Shown here in pieces: positions 1-6,558 of a stretch of 6,558 bases of DNA. This stretch comes from Pirellulaceae bacterium (GTDB lineage: Bacteria; Planctomycetota; Planctomycetia; Pirellulales; Pirellulaceae), in NCBI GenBank assembly GCA_020846515.1, contig JADLDX010000524.1, positions 1-6,558 on the forward strand. Reading direction: 5' to 3'. The notes under the pieces were generated by a model. The model did no database searches. It had not been told where the DNA came from and saw only the letters and a list, made by a program, of their open reading frames with translations. A program made the translations under genes and the position numbers. How positions within the stretch are numbered: the first letter of the stretch is position 1; each line of letters starts with the position of its first letter.

Positions 1-624
1 CGAGTGAATGCAGGGGTTTTTGGTGTTTTGTGAGCTTTTGGCACAAGAATTCTCGAGACATTCCCTGATTCGCGGTTGCGATTACTACTGGGAACTGCCG
101 GCGGAATGGGTTATCATGGATATGCTAATGCGGTAAGGAGCAATTTCGCGCGGGGGGCCAGAGAAGGTCCTTGAAGTCGCCCACCTTAACCTGAGACGCA
201 CCATTATTGCCGCCTCTATGTCTCAGGCACACGCGTTTAGCCGATGAGCAATCGTGGTTGCTAAAGTTGGGGATCCGACTGAATGGTTTGAGAACTATTC
301 GATAGGCCAAGCCAACTTGAATGACGACGGTTGCTGACCCAGGGAACGAGGCCTCCCGAGCCGAAACGATTGTACGTAGCATGCCTGTCGCTTGACCCAC
401 ATCCAGCGGCATGGAGCTGTGGACCTTTCCTCTAGGGTGCATGGCTTCAAGGCAGATTGCTGACCAGCCTGTGCGCGAATCATCCTTCCTTTTTTTGCGC
501 TGTGGGTTGAGCTTAGTGGTCGTTCACGTCCTTAACGAACGGCTTTGGAATAGACCGGATGTCTAGAAGCGTTGTGTATTCTTATGCCTACCATCTATTC
601 CGTCTCAGCTGAGGAGTTTGAAGC
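1..624. other. Left-edge region with no supportable gene
   Basis: No recognisable gene, tRNA, rRNA or known structured RNA is visible here. Open frames exist on the minus strand at about 125-442 and 295-483, but their translations are rich in Arg, Ser, Cys and Pro, show no domain pattern and lack well-spaced ribosome binding sites. On the plus strand a frame open from the left edge ends at a TGA at 31-33, giving ten residues that could be the tail of an upstream gene. On the minus strand an ATG at 61-59 opens a frame that runs off the left edge for 20 codons, again without a properly spaced ribosome binding site. The last ~130 bp presumably carry the promoter of the downstream H1-like gene, but no convincing -35/-10 pair was found. 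A short inverted repeat (CGTTC 521-525, GAACG 537-541) is too weak to interpret. Confidence 0.6.
611..616 (+). promoter_or_regulatory. Ribosome binding site of the H1-like gene
   Basis: GAGGAG lies 8 nt upstream of the ATG at 625. It is a near-consensus Shine-Dalgarno sequence at normal spacing and fixes the start codon of the H1-like gene. It is one of only two strong ribosome binding sites in the window; leuS and treZ lack one. Confidence 0.8.
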
Positions 625-1251
625 ATGGCTAGTCGCGCCCCGACGTTAGTGAAGCCCAAGGCTAAACCCAAAGTCACCACCAAAAGTATCGTCGCCAAAC
701 CCACCGCTCCTAAATCCAACGTCGCACTCAAGCCCGCGGCCACGACGCTTCCCAAAAGCCTAGCGAAAGCAACTTCCAAGCCAATCGTCGCGAAAATTAA
801 TCCCAGTAAATCTGTGGTATCCAAAAATCCTCTTACGAAGGCCAAGCTGATCAAGACTGCAGTTGTTGACAAGTCGGTTGTCGTTCCATCCAAGTCCGAT
901 TCAATCATTGCCAAAGCCTCCGTTGCCAAAGCAGCGATTGGTAAGGCACCCGTTGCTAAGGCGATCAAGTCCGCTGTGGCTAAGGCAGGCGTTAGTCCCA
1001 AAGCCGTAACCGTGGACGGGCCTAAGGTCGTTGGTGCAGCCTCATTCGAACCTGCGGCACCGAAGCCACGTCGCCGTACCAAGGGCGAGGTTCGAACTCG
1101 CATCTACTGGGCTGTCTTCAATCAAGCGCTGCGCCGCGTGGCCGTCTTTGAATTTGATCAACGTGAAGAAGCTGAAAAACGCGCCGCCAAATTGGCACTG
1201 GCTAGCGGTGAGCATCACTTTATCCAAAAGATCAAAGCGATCGTTCAATAG
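625..1251 (+). CDS. Histone H1-like Lys/Ala-rich protein with a small folded C-terminal domain
   Basis: This is a 208-residue basic protein with two distinct parts. Residues 1 to about 153 form a low-complexity tail of Lys, Ala, Val, Pro, Ser and Thr. I count 29 lysines and only four acidic residues in this part, two of them before residue 130, so it should be disordered and strongly positive. Lysines recur every 3-6 residues in VAK, IAK and KP contexts, strictly every five at residues 97, 102, 107 and 112. This resembles H1-like bacterial nucleoid proteins such as HctB and AlgP, which bind DNA without sequence specificity. An RRR run (149-151) leads into residues ~155-208, which are mixed in composition and pattern as strand (RIYWAVFN), strand (RRVAVFEFD), amphipathic helix (~179-195) and strand (HHFIQKIKAIV). 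I do not recognise that module as a named family; similar endings may occur on Lys-rich planctomycete proteins. No signal peptide or membrane segment is seen, so it should be cytoplasmic and nucleoid- or RNA-associated. The start is fixed by GAGGAG 8 nt upstream. It is probably monocistronic and converges on the SDR gene. Confidence 0.85.
   Translation: MASRAPTLVKPKAKPKVTTKSIVAKPTAPKSNVALKPAATTLPKSLAKATSKPIVAKINPSKSVVSKNPLTKAKLIKTAVVDKSVVVPSKSDSIIAKASVAKAAIGKAPVAKAIKSAVAKAGVSPKAVTVDGPKVVGAASFEPAAPKPRRRTKGEVRTRIYWAVFNQALRRVAVFEFDQREEAEKRAAKLALASGEHHFIQKIKAIVQ
904..963 (+). repeat. Four tandem 15-bp units encoding a Lys-containing pentapeptide
   Basis: Within the H1-like gene, residues 94-113 are four consecutive pentapeptides of the form x-[VI]-[AG]-K-A: IIAKA, SVAKA, AIGKA and PVAKA. 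The DNA units begin at 904, 919, 934 and 949. They vary at synonymous positions (gcc/gct, aaa/aag), so this is a diverged protein-level repeat and not a fresh DNA duplication. The next copy is interrupted (IKSAVAKA). Lys-Ala periodicity of this kind is typical of H1-like DNA-binding tails. Confidence 0.75.
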
Positions 1252-1398
1252 GGCCAAGTCCTCGCTTGTTCGCCTGGACTCCGTCCAATGGTTTACTCTT
1301 CACATGAAATCGGAGCAGTGCAAGCTGCCCGGTTGTTCGTCGGGATGATATAGGCAGAACCGGACCATCCTCGCGCCGCTTCTGCTATGCCTGGGGGT

Positions 1399-2199
1399 CT
1401 AGCCCATTAGCAGCGATTCGCCCCCGTCAATCCAAATTTCTGTACCGGTTATGTGTTTGGCTGCATCGCTGGCCAGGAATAGCATTAACTGCGCCACTTC
1501 AGCCGGCGCACCCACTTCGCCTTGTGTCAGCGGGACTGTGCCCTCAGGGTACTCAACAGCAGCGCTGACGTTTTCCAGTTCGCGGGCTACCGTCTTGTTG
1601 TGAATGGGAGTGGCGATCGAACCTGGACAAACGACATTGACGCGAATGCCATCGCGTGCCAGTTCGAGAGCCGTCATTTTGGCCAGGGTTACCTGGGCCG
1701 CTTTCGAACACGCGTAAGCAGTGGCGCCGCAGTTGCTGAACACGCGAGTTCCGTTGATCGACGCATTGATGATCACATTGCCTCGCGTTTTGCGCAGATG
1801 AGGCACGGCATACTTCATCGTCAAAAACGCGCCGGTCAGGTTGACGCCTATCGTCTCGTTCCACTCCTCGGGCTCCAGAGCATCCAAGGCTGCCCAGACT
1901 CCGTTGATGCCGGCGTTGGCGACCACAACGTCCAGCCTTCCGAACTTGTCGATCAATCGGGACACGGCTAATTCCATTTCATTCGGCTTGGCGACATCGG
2001 CTACCAGAATGCATGATTCGCCGCTGATTCGCTGGGCAGTGGCCTGCAATTCCTCGTGATCGCGACCCAGCAGCGCCAGTTTGGCACCGGCTCGACTAAA
2101 CAATTTGGCCGTTGATTTACCGATGCCTGAACCGGCACCGGTGATCAGCGCCACTCGGCCTTCCAATGAAAGAATACTGGCTAATTCCATAACGACCAC
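1399..2199 (-). CDS. Short-chain dehydrogenase/reductase (classical SDR)
   Basis: This is a cytoplasmic NAD(P)-dependent oxidoreductase of 266 residues, close to the usual ~250 of classical SDRs. The Rossmann glycine motif TGAGSGIG is at 20-27, NAG at 95-97, the structural Asn in GVN at 120, catalytic Ser at 147, and the YxxxK pair at Tyr162 and Lys166. The PG motif that closes the cofactor site is at 192-193, and the C-terminal GTEIWIDGG (252-260) is typical. Arg46, just after the second strand, hints at NADP(H) over NAD(H), but weakly. The substrate cannot be told; FabG-like, sugar and polyol dehydrogenases share all these features. The first codon is GTG at 2199-2197, with an in-frame ATG three codons later at 2190-2188; the ribosome binding site could serve either. 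The gene starts 23 bp after the treZ stop, so the two are probably co-transcribed, though a role in trehalose metabolism is only guilt by association. It ends with TAG, facing the H1-like gene. Confidence 0.93.
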   Translation of the reverse strand: MVVMELASILSLEGRVALITGAGSGIGKSTAKLFSRAGAKLALLGRDHEELQATAQRISGESCILVADVAKPNEMELAVSRLIDKFGRLDVVVANAGINGVWAALDALEPEEWNETIGVNLTGAFLTMKYAVPHLRKTRGNVIINASINGTRVFSNCGATAYACSKAAQVTLAKMTALELARDGIRVNVVCPGSIATPIHNKTVARELENVSAAVEYPEGTVPLTQGEVGAPAEVAQLMLFLASDAAKHITGTEIWIDGGESLLMG

Positions 2200-2210
2200 T
2201 CACCTCTCCC
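2200..2210 (-). promoter_or_regulatory. Ribosome binding site of the SDR gene
   Basis: Read on the minus strand from 2210 to 2200 the sequence is GGGAGAGGTGA. It contains GGAG 6 nt before the GTG at 2199 and GAGGTGA 9 nt before the ATG at 2190, so either start can be justified. It lies in the 23-bp gap after the treZ stop, which supports separate translation initiation of the SDR within a shared transcript. Confidence 0.65.
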
Positions 2211-2222
2211 GAGGGCAAAAAT

Positions 2223-4133
2223 TTATGGGACAAAACTCATGTACTCAGCCGGCCCCATCACCAGGCATTCATGGGGACGCAATTGCAATTCCTCTCTACC
2301 CATGGCGGACGCTTCGACCGGGCAGCCATAACGTGATTGCTCCGATCGAAACAGCGCAATCCGCTCCTTGCCAAGAGGGTCCGAATCGATCGGGTCTGCC
2401 GTTGGAGTCAAATGGGTAGGCAGCGGTTGCGGGCGATCGGTGAGATTGAAGTAAGCCACCACGCAACCGGGCTGCGCAGGGTGAGTCCCACCGCGAACCA
2501 ATTCCAAGACGGTTGCCTGAGTCGCATCAGGCCAGAGACGCGCGCTGCGATGTTGGAAGTCCTTCAAGGCTGGCCACTGCTTGCGGGCCCATAACAGGTC
2601 GGCATGGAGGCGTCTCAGGCCAGCTTGAAAATCGTCACTACTCCAATTCCAACTTAGCTTGGATGCTGACCAACTTGATTCGGCTTGAGGGTCCGGGACT
2701 GTGCCTTCAAGTGCATAATCTCTTGCTCGACCTTGCCTTACGTTCTCGATCAAGGCTGCGTCTTCAAACGAACAAAAAAACAGAAAGGGATTGAGTTCGC
2801 CATACTCTTCGCCCATGAAAATCAGAGGCAAATAAGGCGCGAGCAACATCAGGCTGGCCGACAGCCGTTGGATATCGGGAGCCAGCAGGTGGCTTAATCG
2901 TTCGCCGAGCGCTCGGTTGCCGATGTGATCGTGATTTTGGTTGCCGATAACGAAGCGATCGCCGGGTATATCGCCGACTGGTGCTCCCCAGCGACGTCGC
3001 CGAAACTGGCTGTAGCCACCGCTGAGTTGAAACGTATGTTCCAGCACATGCGGTAGCTGTTGTACGGCACCGAAGTCGATGTACTTGCCGTGTCGTTCGC
3101 CGGTCAAGTAGGCGAAGAGGGCATGGTGAAAGTCTTCGTTCCACTCGGCGTCCAGTCCGTAGCCACCGCTGGCTGTTGAACGCACCATGCGTACATCATT
3201 CATCAGGCTCTCAGCAATGATCAGGCCATTCAGGCCACGAGATTGGGTGGCCGCATCTGCGCACTGTTTAATCTCACTGAGAATGTGGGTCGGACTGTTA
3301 TCGAACATGGCGTGTACGGCATCCAGTCGCAAACCGTCGACATGGAAATCCGCGATCCACTGCCAGACATTTTCGAGCACAAAATCGCGAACCGGATCAC
3401 TATCGCGTCCGTCAAAGTTAAAAGCTGGCCCCCAGGGCGTGGTGTAACGCGACGAATAGTACGGCGCGAATTCTCCGATGTAATTGCCTTCTGGACCAAA
3501 ATGATTGAGCACGATATCCAGGATCACGGCCAGTCCAACGTTATGAGCGGCATCCACCAGGCGCTGCAAGCCGTGCGGCCCACCATAACTATTCTGTACG
3601 GCGAACAGATGAGCACCGTCATATCCCCAGTTTCTCGTCCCCGGAAATTGCGCAATGGGCATCAATTCCAAGGCGGTGATCCCCAACTGCTTGAGCGATT
3701 CCAACCGGGGAATCATCGCCTCCAAAGTACCCTCAGCCGTAAAGGTGCCCACGTGCACTTCATAGAACACCAACTCCTCACGCCGCCGACCCTTCCAATG
3801 CTCATCTGTCCAAGCAAACGTATCGGCGAAGTACACGGCCGATGGATGATGAATGCCATCGGGTTGCCACATCGAGCAGGGATCAGGTCTACGCGGGCCG
3901 TCGTCCAAGCGATAGGCATACCGTTGGCCGGACGGAATGTCGGGTAAGGTCAGTTCGAAATAGCCCCAGAGATCGCGCTGCATGGCATGCGATACCACCA
4001 GGCTGGCATCGGATGGATCGAGCAAAACCAGATCCACCTTCGCTGCCCGCGGCGCCCAGACTCGCCAACGCACACCATCAGCCACACGAGTTGGACGACA
4101 AGATCTCAGGGATGCAGCAGGTGCGATCGGCAT
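2223..4133 (-). CDS. treZ: Malto-oligosyltrehalose trehalohydrolase (GH13)
   Basis: TreZ (EC 3.2.1.141) hydrolyses the alpha-1,4 bond next to the terminal trehalosyl unit of maltooligosyl trehalose, releasing free trehalose. It acts in the cytoplasm after TreY (EC 5.4.99.15). The 636-residue protein has an N-terminal E-set/CBM48-type beta domain (~20-100, including DPCSMWQPDG at 84-93), a GH13 barrel (~120-450) and a C-terminal beta domain (~530-636). GH13 regions visible are I DIVLNHFGPEGN (206-217), II LRLDAVHAM (268-276), III IIAESLMNDVR (305-315) and IV NQNHDHIGNRALGERL (398-413). By family knowledge the nucleophile is Asp271, the acid/base Glu308 and the stabiliser Asp402; all are intact. 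Region IV and the MGEEYG motif (440-445) favour TreZ over branching enzyme GlgB or debranching GlgX. An in-frame TAG three codons upstream of the ATG rules out a longer start; no good ribosome binding site precedes it. No treY lies in the window. leuS is divergent upstream and the SDR gene follows closely. Confidence 0.93.
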   Translation of the reverse strand: MPIAPAASLRSCRPTRVADGVRWRVWAPRAAKVDLVLLDPSDASLVVSHAMQRDLWGYFELTLPDIPSGQRYAYRLDDGPRRPDPCSMWQPDGIHHPSAVYFADTFAWTDEHWKGRRREELVFYEVHVGTFTAEGTLEAMIPRLESLKQLGITALELMPIAQFPGTRNWGYDGAHLFAVQNSYGGPHGLQRLVDAAHNVGLAVILDIVLNHFGPEGNYIGEFAPYYSSRYTTPWGPAFNFDGRDSDPVRDFVLENVWQWIADFHVDGLRLDAVHAMFDNSPTHILSEIKQCADAATQSRGLNGLIIAESLMNDVRMVRSTASGGYGLDAEWNEDFHHALFAYLTGERHGKYIDFGAVQQLPHVLEHTFQLSGGYSQFRRRRWGAPVGDIPGDRFVIGNQNHDHIGNRALGERLSHLLAPDIQRLSASLMLLAPYLPLIFMGEEYGELNPFLFFCSFEDAALIENVRQGRARDYALEGTVPDPQAESSWSASKLSWNWSSDDFQAGLRRLHADLLWARKQWPALKDFQHRSARLWPDATQATVLELVRGGTHPAQPGCVVAYFNLTDRPQPLPTHLTPTADPIDSDPLGKERIALFRSEQSRYGCPVEASAMGREELQLRPHECLVMGPAEYMSFVP

Positions 4134-4160
4134 GTGGAACTAATCCATGATGCGTCGGTT

Positions 4161-4189
4161 AACCCCCACCAACCGTTGGCTCTGGGGTT
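4161..4189. repeat. Nested inverted repeat in the treZ-leuS divergent region
   Basis: Outer arms AACCCC (4161-4166) and GGGGTT (4184-4189) enclose inner arms CCAA (4169-4172) and TTGG (4176-4179) around a CCG loop. The left arm overlaps the palindrome GGTTAACC (4157-4164). It starts 28 bp upstream of the treZ start codon and ends 180 bp upstream of leuS. It could be an operator for treZ or a hairpin in a leader transcript. No T-tract follows on either strand, so it is not an intrinsic terminator. It may also be chance. Confidence 0.35.
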
Positions 4190-4308
4190 CAATTGGCTTG
4201 GGGACTGATATGCGTGAAAATTCTCCACTCGATGACTTGTCAACGTGCGTAGCCCACGCAAACAGCAAACCTCGGGCCAGCCATCTACAAAAAGTGCCCC
4301 ACTACCCA

Positions 4309-4314
4309 GATAAT
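4309..4314 (+). promoter_or_regulatory. Possible -10 element for leuS
   Basis: GATAAT matches five of six positions of the sigma-70 -10 consensus and lies 55 bp upstream of the leuS ATG. At 16-18 bp further upstream only a poor -35 match is seen (around 4286-4291, TACAAA), so this is a weak candidate. The remainder of 4134-4369 shows no T-box motif and no leader peptide that I recognise. Confidence 0.2.
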
Positions 4315-4369
4315 CTCTAACTGATCAAATACAGCGTTTTCCGACACTTCCCTTAATCAATGCACGCAT

Positions 4370-6558
4370 ATGCCACGTTACAACCCAGCCGAAATCGAAC
4401 CCAAGTGGCAACAGTATTGGGACGAACACAAGACGTTCCGCACGCCAGACCTGCCGCAGGGTGAAAAACTATACGTGTTGGACATGTTTCCCTATCCCAG
4501 CGGTGAAGGTCTGCATGTTGGCCATCCGGAAGGTTACACGGCTACTGATATTGTCAGCCGCTTTGCGCGCATGCGGGGCAAGACGGTGCTACATCCGATG
4601 GGTTTTGATGCCTTTGGTTTGCCGGCCGAAGAGTATGCGATTCGCCATAATGTGCCACCGCGTCAATCGACCGAGAAGAACATTGCTGAGTTTACTCGAC
4701 AACTAAAAATGTTGGGATTCAGCTATGACTGGGACCGCGTCTTGGCGACGACAGACGTCGAGTACTTTCGCTGGACGCAGTGGATCTTCCTGGTGCTGTT
4801 CGATACCTGGTATGACATGGCGGCTGAGAAGGGCCGACCCATTAGCGAGTTGCCGATACCGGCTGAGGTCACTGCTCAAGGCCAGTTTGCAGTAAACGCC
4901 TACCGCGATTCGTTCCGATTGGCTTATCAAGACGATGCACTGGTGAACTGGTGTCCGGGGCTGGGTACCGTCTTGGCCAACGAAGAGGTCATCGATGGAC
5001 GCAGTGAACGCGGCGATCATCCAGTGCAACGCATACCTTTGCGTCAGTGGATGCTGCGCATCACCGCGTATGCCGAACGTTTGCTCAGCGATCTAGAGGG
5101 CTTGGATTGGTCACCGAGCATCAAGAAACTGCAGGCTGATTGGATCGGCCGTAGCGTGGGGGCAGAGGTTGATTTCTTTTTGGGTACAGCCGCTGAGTTT
5201 GCCACCTGGTCGGCCAAACGTGGTCAGGCCGCCATGCCTGCGCAGCAAACAGCCGACGCGCTGCGCGTGTACACAACACGCCCCGATACTTTGTTTGGTG
5301 CGACCTACATGGTCATCGCGCCTGAGCATCCACTGGTGGAGAAGTTGACGACGGCCAGTCAACGCGCAGCGGTCGATACCTATCGTCAAGCGGCGTCGTT
5401 TAAGAGTGACCGCGAACGTACCGAAGGTGAGCGCAAGAAGACCGGTGTTTACACCGGCGCACACGCCATCAATCCTGTTACGCACCAGCCCATTCCGATC
5501 TGGATTGCCGATTATGTACTGGCCAGTTACGGTACCGGCGCCATCATGGCCGTGCCCGGGCACGATGATCGGGACTATGAATTCGCCAAGCAGTTCGATC
5601 TGCCCATCGTACCGGTCGTCGATCCTGGTCAAGCGGTAAGCGAAGCGCAGCGGGCTGAGGTCTTGGCAGGTCAACGTTGTTTTCCTGACGTAGGCACGGC
5701 CATCAATTCAGGTAGCTTCACCGGTTTGTCGACATTGGAATGCAAAGCTCGTATTACTGCACAATTGACCGAACAAGGCTTAGGTCGCGAAGCCGTCAAC
5801 TACAAATTGCGGGATTGGTTGTTCAGTCGCCAACGCTTCTGGGGCGAGCCGTTTCCGATCCTGCATGAACTGGACGCCGAAGGCAAACCCACGGGCGCTA
5901 TTCGAGCAGTAGACATGAGTGAACTGCCCGTTGATCTACCGCACTTGGAGGACTACAAACCGCACGGGCGCCCAGAACCTCCCTTGGCCAAAGCGCCCGA
6001 TGAGTGGCTTTATGTTCAGCGCGATGGGCGTCGCTACCGTCGCGAAACCAATACGATGCCACAGTGGGCGGGTTCTTGCTGGTACTTCCTGCGTTTTATC
6101 GACCCACGCAACGCCCAAGTTTTTTGCGACCCCGTGAAAGAGAAAGCTTGGATGCCCATCGACCTGTATGTTGGTGGTGCTGAGCATGCCGTCTTGCACT
6201 TGTTGTATTCGCGTTTCTGGCACAAAGTGCTGTACGATCGCGGACATGTTTCGACGCGCGAGCCATTTCAAAAACTGATCAACCAAGGCATGATCTTGGG
6301 TGAAATCGAGTTCACTGATTATCGCGATTCAGTTGGTGATTGGGTCAGTGCCAGCGATGTGCGTATGGGCGAGGATAAACAACCATTGCACAAACGCACC
6401 GGTGCGGCGGTGACAGCCCAGCGCGTGCCGGAGAGCGACGTGTTGAAACAGGGTGATGGCTTTGTTCTGGCGGCGCACGAATCGATTCGTGTCGATAGTC
6501 GTGCATTTAAAATGTCGAAATCACGCGGTAACGTCGTCAACCCCGACCATGTGGTCAA
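4370..6558 (+). CDS. leuS: Leucyl-tRNA synthetase, 3' end beyond window
   Basis: LeuRS (EC 6.1.1.4) charges tRNA-Leu with leucine using ATP in the cytoplasm. About 729 codons are present and the frame is open at the right edge, so the anticodon-binding and C-terminal domains are missing here. The class I HIGH-type motif is HVGH (49-52) after PYPSGEGL, followed by [14 protein letters not shown] (78-91). The CP1 editing domain, which removes mischarged amino acids, has TTRPDTLFG (302-310) and [19 protein letters not shown] (388-406). Then come RQRFWGEP (487-494), [15 protein letters not shown] (561-575), [20 protein letters not shown] (598-617) and KMSKS (714-718). Compared with E. coli LeuRS as I recall it, roughly 35 extra residues lie between the RWTQWIF and VNWCP segments, and the zinc-finger cysteines after VIDG are replaced by GRSERGD. 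The ATG at 4370 is the only possible start: an in-frame TGA lies at 4322 and no ATG, GTG or TTG codon lies between them. No Shine-Dalgarno sequence precedes it. It is divergent from treZ. Confidence 0.98.
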   Translation, partial: MPRYNPAEIEPKWQQYWDEHKTFRTPDLPQGEKLYVLDMFPYPSGEGLHVGHPEGYTATDIVSRFARMRGKTVLHPMGFDAFGLPAEEYAIRHNVPPRQSTEKNIAEFTRQLKMLGFSYDWDRVLATTDVEYFRWTQWIFLVLFDTWYDMAAEKGRPISELPIPAEVTAQGQFAVNAYRDSFRLAYQDDALVNWCPGLGTVLANEEVIDGRSERGDHPVQRIPLRQWMLRITAYAERLLSDLEGLDWSPSIKKLQADWIGRSVGAEVDFFLGTAAEFATWSAKRGQAAMPAQQTADALRVYTTRPDTLFGATYMVIAPEHPLVEKLTTASQRAAVDTYRQAASFKSDRERTEGERKKTGVYTGAHAINPVTHQPIPIWIADYVLASYGTGAIMAVPGHDDRDYEFAKQFDLPIVPVVDPGQAVSEAQRAEVLAGQRCFPDVGTAINSGSFTGLSTLECKARITAQLTEQGLGREAVNYKLRDWLFSRQRFWGEPFPILHELDAEGKPTGAIRAVDMSELPVDLPHLEDYKPHGRPEPPLAKAPDEWLYVQRDGRRYRRETNTMPQWAGSCWYFLRFIDPRNAQVFCDPVKEKAWMPIDLYVGGAEHAVLHLLYSRFWHKVLYDRGHVSTREPFQKLINQGMILGEIEFTDYRDSVGDWVSASDVRMGEDKQPLHKRTGAAVTAQRVPESDVLKQGDGFVLAAHESIRVDSRAFKMSKSRGNVVNPDHVV

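Noticed and set aside
1..61. Minus-strand frame starting at ATG 61-59 and leaving the left edge
   Set aside because: Only 20 codons are visible and there is no properly spaced ribosome binding site. It cannot be told from chance.
125..442. Open frame of 105 codons on the minus strand in the left-edge region
   Set aside because: Composition is random-looking (many Arg, Ser, Cys), no domain pattern is seen, and no suitable ribosome binding site precedes the ATG.
295..483. Open frame of 62 codons on the minus strand with a purine-rich AAGGAAGG before the ATG
   Set aside because: The purine run abuts the ATG with no spacing, and the translation is not protein-like.
588..1103. Open frame of 171 codons on the minus strand, antisense to the H1-like gene
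   Set aside because: It is rich in Leu, Ala and Thr only because Lys/Ala/Val codons read backwards give those residues. It lacks a ribosome binding site, and the sense frame has a strong one and clear protein-level repeats.
1275..1287. Small hairpin TGGAC-TCC-GTCCA after the H1-like gene as a terminator
   Set aside because: The stem is only 5 bp and the following bases are not a T-tract.
1329..1363. Inverted repeat CCGGTT/AACCGG between the convergent genes as a bidirectional terminator
   Set aside because: Six-bp arms with a 23-nt loop and no T-tract on either strand.
3243..3947. Plus-strand open frame of 234 codons opposite treZ
   Set aside because: It is the antisense shadow of treZ, whose frame carries all GH13 motifs with intact catalytic residues. 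The antisense product shows no recognisable domain.
4360..4362. ATG at 4360 as an alternative leuS start
   Set aside because: It is out of frame with the LeuRS reading frame, which can start only at 4370.
5111..5674. Minus-strand open frame of 187 codons opposite leuS
   Set aside because: It is antisense to the CP1 editing domain of LeuRS and has no independent coding evidence.

Overview
The window carries four protein-coding genes on a mid-GC chromosome: a lysine/alanine-rich histone H1-like protein (+), a short-chain dehydrogenase (-), a malto-oligosyltrehalose trehalohydrolase (-) and the first ~730 codons of leucyl-tRNA synthetase (+), cut by the right edge. The best guess for the source is a bacterium of the phylum Planctomycetota (Pirellulaceae-like). 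The reasons are the style of the LeuRS (N-terminus, extra residues before the WCP motif, missing zinc-finger cysteines), an H1-like basic protein with a small folded C-terminal module, and loosely packed genes with variable Shine-Dalgarno signals. This assignment rests on recall of family features, not on a search.

Layout: 1-624 has no gene I can support. 625-1251 encodes the H1-like protein behind a clear GAGGAG ribosome binding site. It converges on the SDR gene across a 147-bp gap (1252-1398) with no convincing terminator. On the minus strand, treZ (4133 to 2223) is followed 23 bp later by the SDR gene (2199 to 1399); the tight spacing suggests co-transcription. A 236-bp divergent region (4134-4369) separates treZ from leuS and holds a nested inverted repeat and a possible -10 element.

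Function: TreZ completes the TreY-TreZ route, which makes trehalose from maltodextrin or glycogen ends; its partner TreY is not encoded in this window. The SDR substrate cannot be read from sequence. LeuRS is a housekeeping enzyme that charges tRNA-Leu and hydrolyses mischarged tRNA. The H1-like protein probably binds nucleic acid through its basic tail. Its C-terminal domain of about 55 residues is the least explained part of the window. No CRISPR array, mobile element, phage gene, tRNA, rRNA or defence cassette was found.
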